DNA of 64,000 bases from contig NZ_JABBNB010000038.1 in the NCBI RefSeq assembly GCF_012933505.1, positions 1 through 64,000 on the forward strand. The letters run 5' to 3'. The notes below the pieces were generated by a model, which was given only the letters and a program-made list of their open reading frames with translations, ran no database searches and had not been told where the DNA came from. The DNA is from Gordonia asplenii (lineage in GTDB: Bacteria > Actinomycetota > Actinomycetes > Mycobacteriales > Mycobacteriaceae). Positions 9,727 to 17,537 of this stretch are shown here, one piece after another. The position numbers were made by a program, and so were the translations under genes. Position 1 is the stretch's first letter. Each line of letters starts with the position of its first letter.

Positions 9727-10542
9727 GTGAGCCCAACCGACCTGCCGGTCACGTTCGAACCGCTGAGCGATCGCAAGGAAGGCGCGCGATTCTTCGAAGC
9801 AGGTTATCGCGTCCGCACCGACGACGTAGACCAGGCGATGCGGGTACGCCTCGACGCCGTCGCACGATTTCTGCAGGACGCCGCCAATGACAACCTCGAC
9901 GCGACCCCGTTCGTCGAGACCGACCCCTATTGGATCGTGCGCCGGACCATCATCGACGTGATCGAACCGATCTCCTGGCCGGGCGAGGTGTCCGTCGAGC
10001 GGTGGTGCGGCGCGCTGTCGACGCGGTGGACCAACATGCGGGTGCGGGTGACGTCGAAACACGAGACCAACCGCTTCAACCCCGGCTCACGCCCGGACGG
10101 GCTGATCGAGACCGAGGGTTTCTGGATCAACGTCAACGAGCAGGGGATGCCGTCACGGATCACCGACCACGCGCTGGAACTGCTCGGGGAGACGGCGCTG
10201 GAGACCCGGCTGCGCTGGAAGTCGATGAACCAGGACACCGCCCCCGACGACGTCGTGCTCCCCGATCGCCCCCACGTCCTGCGCGTCACCGACTTCGACC
10301 CGTTCCGGCACCTCAACAACGCCGCCTACCTGGAGGCGGTCGAAGACGAACTCGCCGACCATCCCGACCTGGTCGAGCGGCCCCACCGTCTGGTCATCGA
10401 ATATCTGCGGCCGATCGTGCCGGGTACCGAGCTGACTCTTCGACGCCGCCGGACCGCCGACAAGCTCGAAGTGTGGATTCAGATGGGCTCGGCGAAGACA
10501 GTCGCCGCGACGGTTTCGGTGGCGTTGCTGCCAGAGCGCTAA
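9727..10542 (+). CDS. Acyl-ACP thioesterase-like protein
   Basis: A 271-residue double hot-dog protein of the acyl-ACP thioesterase (FatA/FatB-like) family. The first hot-dog has EAGYRVRTDDVDQAMRVRLD and WIVRRTIIDVIEPISWPGE. The second carries FDPFRHLNNAAYLEAVEDEL, in the position of the plant Asp/Asn-His-Asn catalytic segment. It would release fatty acids from acyl-ACP or acyl-CoA in the cytoplasm. GTG 9727 follows AGTGAGGACG. It shares a divergent promoter region with fprB and a possible KstR site. Its stop overlaps the stop of the convergent GlsB-type gene. Confidence 0.85.
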   Translation: MSPTDLPVTFEPLSDRKEGARFFEAGYRVRTDDVDQAMRVRLDAVARFLQDAANDNLDATPFVETDPYWIVRRTIIDVIEPISWPGEVSVERWCGALSTRWTNMRVRVTSKHETNRFNPGSRPDGLIETEGFWINVNEQGMPSRITDHALELLGETALETRLRWKSMNQDTAPDDVVLPDRPHVLRVTDFDPFRHLNNAAYLEAVEDELADHPDLVERPHRLVIEYLRPIVPGTELTLRRRRTADKLEVWIQMGSAKTVAATVSVALLPER

Positions 10543-10844
10543 ACACGCCTTCTCTGCACCATTCCGACGATCCACAGCAGGATCACCGCGCCCAATACCG
10601 CGGTGAACAAGGTGAACCACCATCCCCCGGATGCGGTGTCGAGGAAGAAGCTCAGCAGAAAGCCACCCAACAGGGCGCCGATGACGCCGATCACGATGTT
10701 CATCAGAATTCCCGAACCGCTGCCCTTGACGATCTTGCCTGCGATCCATCCCGCGAGTGCGCCGATGATGATGTATCCGATCCAGCCGACGCTGGTGGTT
10801 GCCGTCGAACGGGCGAGAACCTCTTGTGCGGCAATGACGTCCAT
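10539..10844 (-). CDS. GlsB/YeaQ/YmgE family stress membrane protein
   Basis: A 101-residue protein with three predicted membrane segments (about 19-38, 46-68 and 74-94) full of Gly motifs such as GALAGWIAGKIVKG and GVIGALLGGFLL. This is the transglycosylase-associated/GlsB family, small inner-membrane proteins induced by stress, with no proven enzymatic role. Its N-terminal extension MDVIAAQEVLARSTATT is atypical. The ATG has GAGGAGAAG just upstream. I looked for a SigF-type promoter upstream and did not find one. Its stop codon overlaps that of the thioesterase gene. Confidence 0.88.
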   Translation of the reverse strand: MDVIAAQEVLARSTATTSVGWIGYIIIGALAGWIAGKIVKGSGSGILMNIVIGVIGALLGGFLLSFFLDTASGGWWFTLFTAVLGAVILLWIVGMVQRRRV

Positions 10845-10938
10845 GACTTCTTCTCCTCAAAGCAGTTGGTTCGCTGTGCTTTCGACCCTAGCCCGATTCG
10901 AGGCGTTGGTCGGGGATCGAAGTCAAACGTTTACCTTG

Positions 10939-10958
10939 TTTCACCCCTAGGGGTGAAA
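10939..10958 (-). terminator. Perfect 20-bp palindrome, probable terminator of the lipoprotein pair
   Basis: TTTCACCCCTAGGGGTGAAA is a perfect inverted repeat starting 10 bp beyond the stop of the DUF3558 gene at 10969, on its downstream side. A stem of about 8 bp with a CTAG loop can form. The position after a gene end favours a terminator over an operator for the GlsB gene 95 bp further on. No good T tract follows. Confidence 0.5.
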
Positions 10959-10968
10959 GGCCTGCGAT

Positions 10969-11529
10969 TCAGGCGTCGCCCTTCAACACCAACGACATCA
11001 GGTTGATGGCAGCCGTACACGGATCGCCTGCCCCGACACGCGGTTCGACCCACCACGTGTACACCCCGCGGCTCGGCGCATTGGAGGTGACGCCGCACAT
11101 CGTCGGACGCTTGGGATCGCGAGCGGTGAACGCGGTGTACACGTTCTTGATCTTGATGGTCTCGGTGGTGTAGCCCATCCGCTTGACCGTGCGTTGCTCG
11201 ACGGCCATCGAGCCCCACTCGAACCAATTGAAGGTCACGGCGGTCGTGATGCTGCCCGACACGGTCCACCGACAGATCGCCCCGTTGAAGTTTCGTGTCG
11301 CGAAGGTACCGCCTACGGCCTTCGCCACCTGCGCGGGAGTGAGGATTTCACATTCGAGGAGCAGCTTGTCGAACTGATCGGTGCTCACCGCTCCCGGCTC
11401 GTCGGCATTGCCGCCCACCGGATGCGCGGTGCCGTCGACGGTGCATCCGGCGATCGCGAGGACGACCGCGACGAGTACCGCCAGCAGTCCGGTCGTCGAG
11501 CGGCGGACCGGACGTCGAACCATGCTCAT
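10969..11529 (-). CDS. DUF3558 family lipoprotein
   Basis: A 186-residue secreted lipoprotein. The Arg-rich n-region MSMVRRPVRR is followed by a hydrophobic stretch and the lipobox LAIAGC with Cys29. The mature part has the DUF3558 pattern: CEILTPAQVAKAVGG near the start, a core CRW...NWFEWGS segment, and conserved Cys residues ending in DPCTAAINLMS. DUF3558 proteins are surface lipoproteins of mycolic-acid actinobacteria with no known biochemical function. Its ATG overlaps the stop of the upstream S4-DUF3558 gene by 4 bp, so the two are coupled. It is the second DUF3558 copy in tandem. Confidence 0.88.
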   Translation of the reverse strand: MSMVRRPVRRSTTGLLAVLVAVVLAIAGCTVDGTAHPVGGNADEPGAVSTDQFDKLLLECEILTPAQVAKAVGGTFATRNFNGAICRWTVSGSITTAVTFNWFEWGSMAVEQRTVKRMGYTTETIKIKNVYTAFTARDPKRPTMCGVTSNAPSRGVYTWWVEPRVGAGDPCTAAINLMSLVLKGDA

Positions 11530-12404
11530 GAGGCCCTCTCAATCGACATGCGCGCCAGATTCTTCGCCGCGGTGCAGAGACTTTGGGTCGACTCCGCGGT
11601 CGACGTGGTGAGGCTGCCCGCACTGATCGACCACTCGAAGAAGTCCGCGCCGAAACCGATGCCGATCTCACAGATGCCGGTGTCGTAGGCGATGAACCCC
11701 TGATGACCGTTGATGTCGATGTTCTTGGTGGACTCGCGGGAGAGCTGCTCGGTGGCGCGCTCGCGGGAGATCGGCGAGCCGCGGTACCAGTTGAACGACG
11801 CGACCGCCCCGAGGCGCAGGTCGTCGCTGGCCCACTCGCACACCGACGGATTGTCGACGGTGGCCGAGACACCGCTGAAGCCGGTCTCCCGCTTCACTTC
11901 GTCGATGGTCACGCCGCCGCATTCGCCGAAGAACGGTCCCGACCCGGCGGGAGCCAGCGCGGTAGGCGGCGTGGTGGGGTTGTCGTCGGTGTTGCTACCG
12001 CACCCGGCGATCAACAACGCGACGACGATCAGCAGCAGGGTCGGCAATCCCCCGAGGAATTTCTCGAGGTCACGACGTTCCCGCTTGGTGGGCCGTCCCG
12101 CGCCGCGATCACGGCGCGGTTGGCTGGCGATGACTTCGCGTGACGGCGGAGGCGGCGACTTGTCGATGTAGGCCTCGGCGGCCAACGGTGCCGATACTCG
12201 TTTGGTGATCGGCTTGGTCACTTCGACGATTCGGACGATTCCGTTCAACCGCACCTCGACGGTATCGCCGACACTGACCGACTGCGCCGGTTTGGCGGTG
12301 ACCCCGTTGACCCGGACGTGTCCCGCCCGGCACGCGGCGCCGCCTGCGGAGCGGGTCTTGGTGAGTCGAATCGCCCAGATCCAACTGTCGACGCGTGTCC
12401 CCAT
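11526..12404 (-). CDS. In-frame fusion: S4 RNA-binding domain plus DUF3558 lipoprotein
   Basis: A 292-residue open frame with two unrelated parts. Residues 1-116 are an Hsp15/RqcP-like S4 protein: TRVDSWIWAIRLTKTRSAG, then HVRVNG, ending in the usual basic tail GAGRPTKRERRDLEKFLGG. Residues 119-134 are a hydrophobic segment ending in the lipobox LLIAGC (Cys135), followed by a DUF3558 domain with CEWASDDLR and FNWYRGS. S4 proteins of this type normally stop just after the basic tail; here there is no stop. An internal TTG at residue 120 has a GGGGGA too close to it, and starting there would give a signal peptide with no positive charge. The ATG at 12404 matches the S4 family start. Fusion, polyprotein or sequencing error are all possible. 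Confidence 0.75.
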   Translation of the reverse strand: MGTRVDSWIWAIRLTKTRSAGGAACRAGHVRVNGVTAKPAQSVSVGDTVEVRLNGIVRIVEVTKPITKRVSAPLAAEAYIDKSPPPPSREVIASQPRRDRGAGRPTKRERRDLEKFLGGLPTLLLIVVALLIAGCGSNTDDNPTTPPTALAPAGSGPFFGECGGVTIDEVKRETGFSGVSATVDNPSVCEWASDDLRLGAVASFNWYRGSPISRERATEQLSRESTKNIDINGHQGFIAYDTGICEIGIGFGADFFEWSISAGSLTTSTAESTQSLCTAAKNLARMSIERAS

Positions 12405-12860
12405 GTAAGTACGCCTACGACTGCGCGGCCGGTATGCGGCGCGCAACTGTCGTGCGGTTGGCGGGATCGGCCCCCATCGAAACTCCTTAGCTGCCGGTGC
12501 GATCGGCATGCACCTGATCGGTACTGCCGGCCCTGCCCACACTGTAGCGAAGTACAGCGACACTGCTCCCGCGACTGAAGCTGAGCGACATTCGGCGCCG
12601 CATCCCGGGTGGGTGGATGTGGCGCCGAATGTTGTTGTGGCGGTTAGTCATTGACTACCACCGGTCAGAATGTCCGAAATGCCGTGCCGTACTCGCCTTT
12701 GGTGAAAAACAACTTGAAGCTGAAATCAGTTAAGCACATCGGATCGACACTGCGAGATCCGAATCGCAAAAGTTTTCTATGTATTTTCTCGGGTCGTTTG
12801 TCCAAGTCAACCGCCCTTTCGTTACCTCGGCGAACGGCCCGCACCGGATAGGGTAAGCCC
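12405..12860. other. 456-bp divergent intergenic region with a large hairpin and an AT-richer stretch
   Basis: Between the S4-fusion and marR genes I see no convincing gene. At 12588-12632 there is a strong hairpin: 12-bp perfect arms (ACATTCGGCGCC at 12588-12599 with GGCGCCGAATGT at 12621-12632) and an inner CATCC/GGATG stem. The stretch 12640-12800 is visibly richer in A+T than the surroundings. A short minus-strand frame there ends at 12665 with the residues LFFTKGEYGTAFRTF, just before the hairpin, but start, ribosome site and homology are all unsupported. An unannotated small RNA or small gene ending in the hairpin is possible. Confidence 0.45.
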
Positions 12861-13355
12861 ATGACCGAGCGCCTCGACCCCATCGCACTCGCCCGTGAGA
12901 ACTGGACCGAGGCGGGCTGGTCCGACGTCGCCGACGGAATGGTGGCGGTGACGTCGGTGATGCGCGCCCATCAGATCTTGCTGGCCCGCGTGGAGACGTC
13001 GCTGCGGCCCTACGACCTGAGTTTCTCCCGCTACGAACTTCTGCGGCTGCTCGCGTTCTCCCGCACCGGGTCGATGCCGATAACGAAGGCCAGCGATCGA
13101 CTGCAGGTGCACGTCACCTCGGTGACCCATGCGATCCGTCGGCTGGAGGCCAACGGACTGGTACGTCGCGCGCCGCACCCGACCGACGGCCGCACCACCC
13201 TCGTCGAGATCACCGACATCGGCCGCTCGACCGTCGAAGACGCCACCACCACGTTGAATCGCGACGTCTTCTCCGACGTCGGGATGGACGACGCCGAGAT
13301 CTCCGGACTCGTCACCGCGATCCACTCGCTGCGCCACCACAACGGAGATTTCTGA
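12861..13355 (+). CDS. MarR family transcriptional regulator
   Basis: A 164-residue winged-helix regulator. The DNA-binding core runs from about 55 to 125 with LSFSRYELLRLLAFSRTGSMPI, then the recognition helix TSVTHAIRRLEANGLVRR and the wing APHPTDGRTTLVEIT. This is the standard MarR layout; such proteins repress adjacent or own genes and respond to small phenolic or lipid ligands. The next gene starts 1 bp after its stop, so a membrane AlbA protein is co-expressed. No clear palindrome was found in its own promoter. Ligand unknown. Confidence 0.9.
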   Translation: MTERLDPIALARENWTEAGWSDVADGMVAVTSVMRAHQILLARVETSLRPYDLSFSRYELLRLLAFSRTGSMPITKASDRLQVHVTSVTHAIRRLEANGLVRRAPHPTDGRTTLVEITDIGRSTVEDATTTLNRDVFSDVGMDDAEISGLVTAIHSLRHHNGDF

Positions 13356-13356
13356 C

Positions 13357-14220
13357 GTGGACGACATGCGCGAACCGCTCTGGCTGATCGCTGTCGCGTT
13401 GCTGCTCATCTTGGCCGTCGCCCTGATGTTCAGCGCGATCGCCCGATGGCTGCTGCGGGGCCGGGCACGGCTGCAGATGTCCACATCGATCGTCTTGTCG
13501 ATCTTCGGCTCGTCATTGGGGCTGCTGCTCGCGAACGCGATCAAACCCGTTGCGCACCTTCGTGATCCATTGTCGATCCTGTCGTGTCTGGTCTTGTCGG
13601 TCGCGGTCATCGCGGCCTACGGGGGCGTCGTCGCACATTTTCAGCGGCCACAACTCGAACTCCTGTCCGATCTCATCGCGGCCGGCGAGTCAGACCGGGT
13701 GGAGTTCAAGTCGACGGCGCGTGTCAACCTTCGATCCGGCGACAAGGATCCGCGGATGGAGCAGGTGATCGTCAAGACGGTCGCCGCATTCCTCAACGCA
13801 GACGGTGGAACGCTGCTCATCGGCGTCGACGACGACGGCTCACCGCTGGGCCTCGACGCCGACTACGCGACGCTGAAAGTACCCGACGCCGACCGCTTCG
13901 AGCTGTGGCTGCGCGACCTGTTGACGACGAGTCTCGGCCAGACGACGGCGGCCGAAGTGTCGATCGGGGTGGAACCGATCGGCGTCGACGACGGGCAGCG
14001 GCCGGTGTGTCGAGTGCGAGTCTCGGCGTCTCCGCGGCCGGTGTACCTGTCGCCCGGAAAGAACGCCCCGCGCGAATTCTGGGTCCGCTCGGGCAACTCG
14101 ACACGTCAGCTGCATGTGGACTCCGCCGCCGAGTACGTGATGCATCGGTGGCCATTGCGGGTCGGATCGTCGGTGGCGGCTCAGTTCAAGGCCGCGGTTC
14201 GCTTCTCAGCGGAACGGTAG
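13357..14220 (+). CDS. Membrane-anchored AlbA_2 (Schlafen-type) domain protein
   Basis: A 287-residue protein with three hydrophobic segments in the first 100 residues (about 8-31, 43-65 and 74-95). A cytoplasmic AlbA_2 / divergent AAA-4 domain follows: ESDRVEFKSTARVNLR, then VIVKTVAAFLNADGGTLLIGVDDDGSPLGL. AlbA_2 domains are thought to bind nucleic acid and often sit in regulators or in defence or tRNA-cleaving Schlafen proteins. The membrane anchor is less usual. GTG 13357 has GGAGATT upstream and follows marR by 1 bp. Its 3' end overlaps the convergent tetR gene by 35 bp. Function unknown. Confidence 0.8.
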   Translation: MDDMREPLWLIAVALLLILAVALMFSAIARWLLRGRARLQMSTSIVLSIFGSSLGLLLANAIKPVAHLRDPLSILSCLVLSVAVIAAYGGVVAHFQRPQLELLSDLIAAGESDRVEFKSTARVNLRSGDKDPRMEQVIVKTVAAFLNADGGTLLIGVDDDGSPLGLDADYATLKVPDADRFELWLRDLLTTSLGQTTAAEVSIGVEPIGVDDGQRPVCRVRVSASPRPVYLSPGKNAPREFWVRSGNSTRQLHVDSAAEYVMHRWPLRVGSSVAAQFKAAVRFSAER

Positions 14221-14767
14221 GCGCGACGATCCCGGTGATCACGATGTCGATCATGCCCGACGCCCGCGCGGTGTCGAAGCCCACGTTGTCTGCGACGGAG
14301 GCGACGCCGCTGATCAACCGCATCACTTCTCGGTCATCGACACCCGACCGCAGCTCGCCCCGATCAGCAAGTCCCCCAAGAACTTTCGCGTTCGCTGCGA
14401 CCAGCACCTGACACTTGCGGTAGATCGGCGACGACTCGTCGTCCATCGCCGACATCAGCTTCGCCGCCGCGCCGCGATAGATGCCGACATTGTCGACGAA
14501 GCGACCGAACCAGTCGCGGAGAACTTCGGGAGCGGGCCGCGGGTCGACCGACGCGGCGTCGGCGTCGGCCTCGATCCGCAGACTCCAGTCCTTCATCACG
14601 GCGTCGATCAGGTCGTCGCGAGTGGGGAAATGCCGGTACAGCGTGCCCGGCCCGACGCCTGCGCGTTTGGCGACGTCGTCGAGCGACGCCTGCGATCCGG
14701 CTTCCCGGAACACCGCGCGCGCAGCCTCGATCAGCTTCTCCCGGTTGCGTCGAGCGTCGGCACGCAT
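14186..14767 (-). CDS. TetR family transcriptional repressor
   Basis: A 193-residue TetR protein. The N-terminal HTH is typical: RRNREKLIEAARAVFREAGSQ, then LDDVAKRAGVGPGTLYRHFPTRDDL. The C-terminal ligand domain has WFGRFVDNVGIYRGAAAKLM. The frame extends to an ATG at 14848, but that codon lies inside an operator. ATG 14767 has GGAGAAACCC before it and fits the family start. It is divergent from a DHA2 MFS exporter, with three operator copies between them, so it probably represses both the pump and itself. The inducer is unknown. The 3' end overlaps the AlbA gene by 35 bp. Confidence 0.92.
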   Translation of the reverse strand: MRADARRNREKLIEAARAVFREAGSQASLDDVAKRAGVGPGTLYRHFPTRDDLIDAVMKDWSLRIEADADAASVDPRPAPEVLRDWFGRFVDNVGIYRGAAAKLMSAMDDESSPIYRKCQVLVAANAKVLGGLADRGELRSGVDDREVMRLISGVASVADNVGFDTARASGMIDIVITGIVAPTVPLRSEPRP

Positions 14768-14839
14768 GGGTTTCTCCGTCGACGTCTGCTTTGTCTGCGA
14801 CGGCGTCGAACCCACGACAACACCAACCCTCTTGCTAAC

Positions 14840-14907
14840 CGGAGACATTCTCCGTATCGTTAATAACCGGAGGAACTCTCCGATTACATAATCGGAGACT
14901 CACTCCA
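14840..14907. promoter_or_regulatory. Three-copy TetR operator CGGAGA-N3-TCTCCG
   Basis: Site 1 is the perfect repeat CGGAGA-CAT-TCTCCG at 14840-14854. Site 2 is CGGAGG-AAC-TCTCCG at 14868-14882, one mismatch. Site 3 is CGGAGA-CTC-ACTCCA at 14893-14907, a degenerate right arm. The spacings between sites are 28 and 25 bp. All lie between the tetR and MFS starts. The repeated symmetrical sites and the divergent regulator-pump layout support autoregulation and pump control. Confidence 0.75.
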
Positions 14908-14939
14908 CATCAGACTACCTCGTCCGGAAAAGGATGCAC

Positions 14940-16370
14940 ATGTCATTTCGCATACCATCCGAACGGCGCCGCGCGGTGGGCCTGGCCATCGTCCTCGTCG
15001 CTCAACTCATGCTCGTTCTCGACACCACCGTGGTGAATGTGGCGCTGCCGCATATCCAGGAAGATCTGCACTTCTCCCCCGCCACCCTGTCGTGGGTGCT
15101 CAACGCCTACACGCTCGCCTTCGGCGGCCTGCTGCTGCTCGGCGGACGCCTCGGCGACGTGCTCGGCCGACGCCGAGTCTTCACCATCGGCCTGGCCGTG
15201 TTCACCGGATCGTCGCTGGCCGGAGCCTTCGCGACCGACGCGACCTTCCTCGTCGTCGCACGTGCTCTGCAGGGGGTCGGGGCGGCTCTCGCGGCGCCGA
15301 GCGTACTGGCGCTGCTCACGACGTCGGCGCCCGACGATCGCGCCCGCAACCGCGCCTTGGCGCTGTTCACCGCGGTGTCGTCGGCCGGCGCGTCGATCGG
15401 ACTGATCGCCGGAGGTCTGCTCACCGACCTCGGATCCTGGCGTCTGACCCTGTTGATCAACGTGCCGATCGGCCTCGCTGTGCTGGCGTTCACATCGCGC
15501 TTCCTCGACGAGACTCCCCGGCGGACTGGACGATTCGACGTGGTCGGAGCCGTCACGGCGACTGCCGCGGCAGTCAGCGCCGTCTACGCGCTGGTCACCG
15601 CACCCGAACACGGCTGGGCGTCGGCGACGACGATCGGCCTGCTCATCGCGTCGGCCGTACTGCTGGCGGTCTTCGTCGCGACCGAGACCCGAGTCGCCCA
15701 TCCACTGCTCCGGTTGAGCCTGCTCAAAGTACCCTCCCGCGCGGCCTCGCTCACCCTGATCGCCATGATGGTCGGCTCACAGTTCTCGATGTTCTTCCTG
15801 TTGATCCTCTTCGTCGAGCGCGTGCTCGACTTCGGTCCGCTGGCCGCGGGCGTGGCGTTCCTGCCACTGTCGTTGTCGATCTTCGCGAGCTCACGCGTCA
15901 GCGCCGCCCTGGTCGGACGGTTCGGCCCCTGGCCGCTGCTCGTCGTCGGAACGGCGGGCATGATGGCGTCGTTCCTGTGGATCAGCGGCATCGACGAATC
16001 GACGTCATATGTGACCGGGCTGCTCGGCCCGATGATTCTCAACGGACTGTCGGCCGGGATCGCCTTCATGCCGACCACCGTCATCACGCTCAGCAATGTC
16101 GAGCCGGAGCACGCGGGTTCGGCGTCGGGACTGATGCAGACCATGCAGCAACTCGGTGGCGCGGTGGGCCTCGCGATCATCGTGTCGGTGTACTCGTCGC
16201 ACGCGGTGCCCGGGCAGGTGGTTCCCGGTCTGGCACAAGGGTTCGCGACGTCGGCGATCATGTGCGGAATCGCCGTGCTGATCGCGATCTCGGGCGCGGT
16301 GGCGTTCGGGGCGCGACGTCGGGTAGTGCGAGTTGCCGCGGTGACAGAGTCGGAGTCGGTGAACGCCTGA
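14940..16370 (+). CDS. DHA2-type MFS drug exporter
   Basis: A 476-residue, about 14-helix proton-driven exporter. Helix 1 carries QLMLVLDTTVVNVALP, the DHA2 motif D1. The loop after helix 2 has GGRLGDVLGRRRVF, motif A. GVGAALAAPSVLALL is the helix 4-5 region, with the antiporter motif near GLIAGGLLTDLGSWR. It is an EmrB/QacA-type pump of the cytoplasmic membrane, likely for hydrophobic drugs or metabolites. Of two close ATGs (14934 and 14940) the second is better spaced from AAAAGGA. The adjacent TetR and the operators before it give the regulation. Substrate unknown. Confidence 0.9.
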   Translation: MSFRIPSERRRAVGLAIVLVAQLMLVLDTTVVNVALPHIQEDLHFSPATLSWVLNAYTLAFGGLLLLGGRLGDVLGRRRVFTIGLAVFTGSSLAGAFATDATFLVVARALQGVGAALAAPSVLALLTTSAPDDRARNRALALFTAVSSAGASIGLIAGGLLTDLGSWRLTLLINVPIGLAVLAFTSRFLDETPRRTGRFDVVGAVTATAAAVSAVYALVTAPEHGWASATTIGLLIASAVLLAVFVATETRVAHPLLRLSLLKVPSRAASLTLIAMMVGSQFSMFFLLILFVERVLDFGPLAAGVAFLPLSLSIFASSRVSAALVGRFGPWPLLVVGTAGMMASFLWISGIDESTSYVTGLLGPMILNGLSAGIAFMPTTVITLSNVEPEHAGSASGLMQTMQQLGGAVGLAIIVSVYSSHAVPGQVVPGLAQGFATSAIMCGIAVLIAISGAVAFGARRRVVRVAAVTESESVNA

Positions 16371-16389
16371 GCGCGGACGGGCTCTGGCG

Positions 16390-16950
16390 CTACTGCGCCG
16401 CGCGGAACATCGGCCATACCTGCGGACCGTTCGGCAATTGGATCACTCCGGTGACCTCGAAGCCGAAGCGTTCGTAGAGTGGGATGTTCTCCCGCTTGGA
16501 GCTCTCCAGGTAGGCAGGACCGTCGAGGGTGTCGAGGCGATGATGCAGCAGACCGGTCCCGATGCCGCGGCCCCGTTCGATGGAGCCGATCGTCGACAGG
16601 TACCAGTGCGGTTGCCTCGGCCGATGCGCGCCGAACGCCTCTTCGATGATCACTCCCCGACGGACCCGGGTGCGAAAAAGGCGCAGTGCCATCGGAATCG
16701 CCCGCCAACTCTGCTCCGCCTTGAAGCCCGGCGGATCCCAGTAGGCGGCGCCCACCGGGCGCTCGGCGTCGAGCATCAGATCGGTGGAGTCGGGCGCGCC
16801 GTGGGCGGTGCGATCGAGGAACCGGAACATCGCGACGTCGCGGGCGGGATCGGAGATGAGCCACCGCATCACCGGGTCGTCGGCGAATGCCGTTGCGAGA
16901 ACGCGGTAGGACGCCTCGCGATTGGTGTCGTCGACGGGCACGATCTGCAT
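16390..16950 (-). CDS. GNAT family N-acetyltransferase
   Basis: A 186-residue GNAT protein. The acetyl-CoA binding region is WYLSTIGSIERGRGIGTGLLHHRL (about 118-141), where Arg-x-x-Gly-x-Gly is the pyrophosphate loop. The C-terminal part has AYLESSKRENIPLYERFGFEVTGV, the usual beta5-alpha4 element. An N-terminal stretch ATAFADDPVMRWLISD is common in actinobacterial GNATs of the Rv-type that act on small molecules. The substrate cannot be predicted. It is convergent with the MFS gene and divergent from a small membrane protein. Confidence 0.88.
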   Translation of the reverse strand: MQIVPVDDTNREASYRVLATAFADDPVMRWLISDPARDVAMFRFLDRTAHGAPDSTDLMLDAERPVGAAYWDPPGFKAEQSWRAIPMALRLFRTRVRRGVIIEEAFGAHRPRQPHWYLSTIGSIERGRGIGTGLLHHRLDTLDGPAYLESSKRENIPLYERFGFEVTGVIQLPNGPQVWPMFRAAQ

Positions 16951-17048
16951 CTTGCTCCCCTATCTGAATGCGGCCAGTTCGAGGGTAGCCGCAGGCGAGG
17001 TTCGGCAAGCGCCTGCGATGCCGGGACGGCCGGGGATACGGTGTGCGA

Positions 17049-17489
17049 ATGCACGCCTCGTCAACACTGCGCGCACTCAGCTGCGTCGGGCTCGCCGCGG
17101 CTGCGGCGTCGGCGGTGGCGCACGTCGTCGGGGCCGGGCACCTCGGAGTGCTGGGTGCGGCGGTGTCGGTGGCGATGGCCGCGAGTTGCCTCGGCTGCAC
17201 CGGGCACCTGGTCCGTCGACCGGCCGCCACCGGCGCGTGGCTGACCATGGCGGTGATGGCCGCCGGGATGATCGCGATCCACATGATGGTGATGGGCACC
17301 GGGCACATGAGCGGCCACGTGCACGCGGCCGGAGTGACGATCGTGCCCGGCGAGATGTCGGGGCTGATGCAGGTGATGCTGGTCGCCAGCGGCGCGGAGC
17401 TGCTGATCGCCGTCGTCGGACTATGGGCGGCGACGTCGGAGACGAATGCGCGCACCAGGCTACAGCTGGAACGGCCGGCACGACGATAA
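17049..17489 (+). CDS. Small four-helix membrane protein, His/Met-rich
   Basis: A 146-residue integral membrane protein with about four hydrophobic helices covering most of its length and a short basic C-terminal tail TRLQLERPARR. Residues about 60-95 are rich in Met and His: MAVMAAGMIAIHMMVMGTGH and then MSGHVHAAG. This could coordinate a metal such as copper in the membrane, but I recognise no named family, and that is speculation. ATG 17049 is preferred over GTG 17043, six bases upstream in the same frame. It stands alone between divergent GNAT and convergent mmsB. Confidence 0.65.
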   Translation: MHASSTLRALSCVGLAAAAASAVAHVVGAGHLGVLGAAVSVAMAASCLGCTGHLVRRPAATGAWLTMAVMAAGMIAIHMMVMGTGHMSGHVHAAGVTIVPGEMSGLMQVMLVASGAELLIAVVGLWAATSETNARTRLQLERPARR

Positions 17490-17537
17490 TCGTCGCGCCG
17501 GCCCGTCTGTCCGTAGGTTATTCCTAGTGTGTGTCTC

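Noticed and set aside
10939-10958. Perfect palindrome as an operator for the GlsB-type gene
   Set aside because: It is 95 bp from that start but only 10 bp past the lipoprotein stop, so a terminator is more likely.
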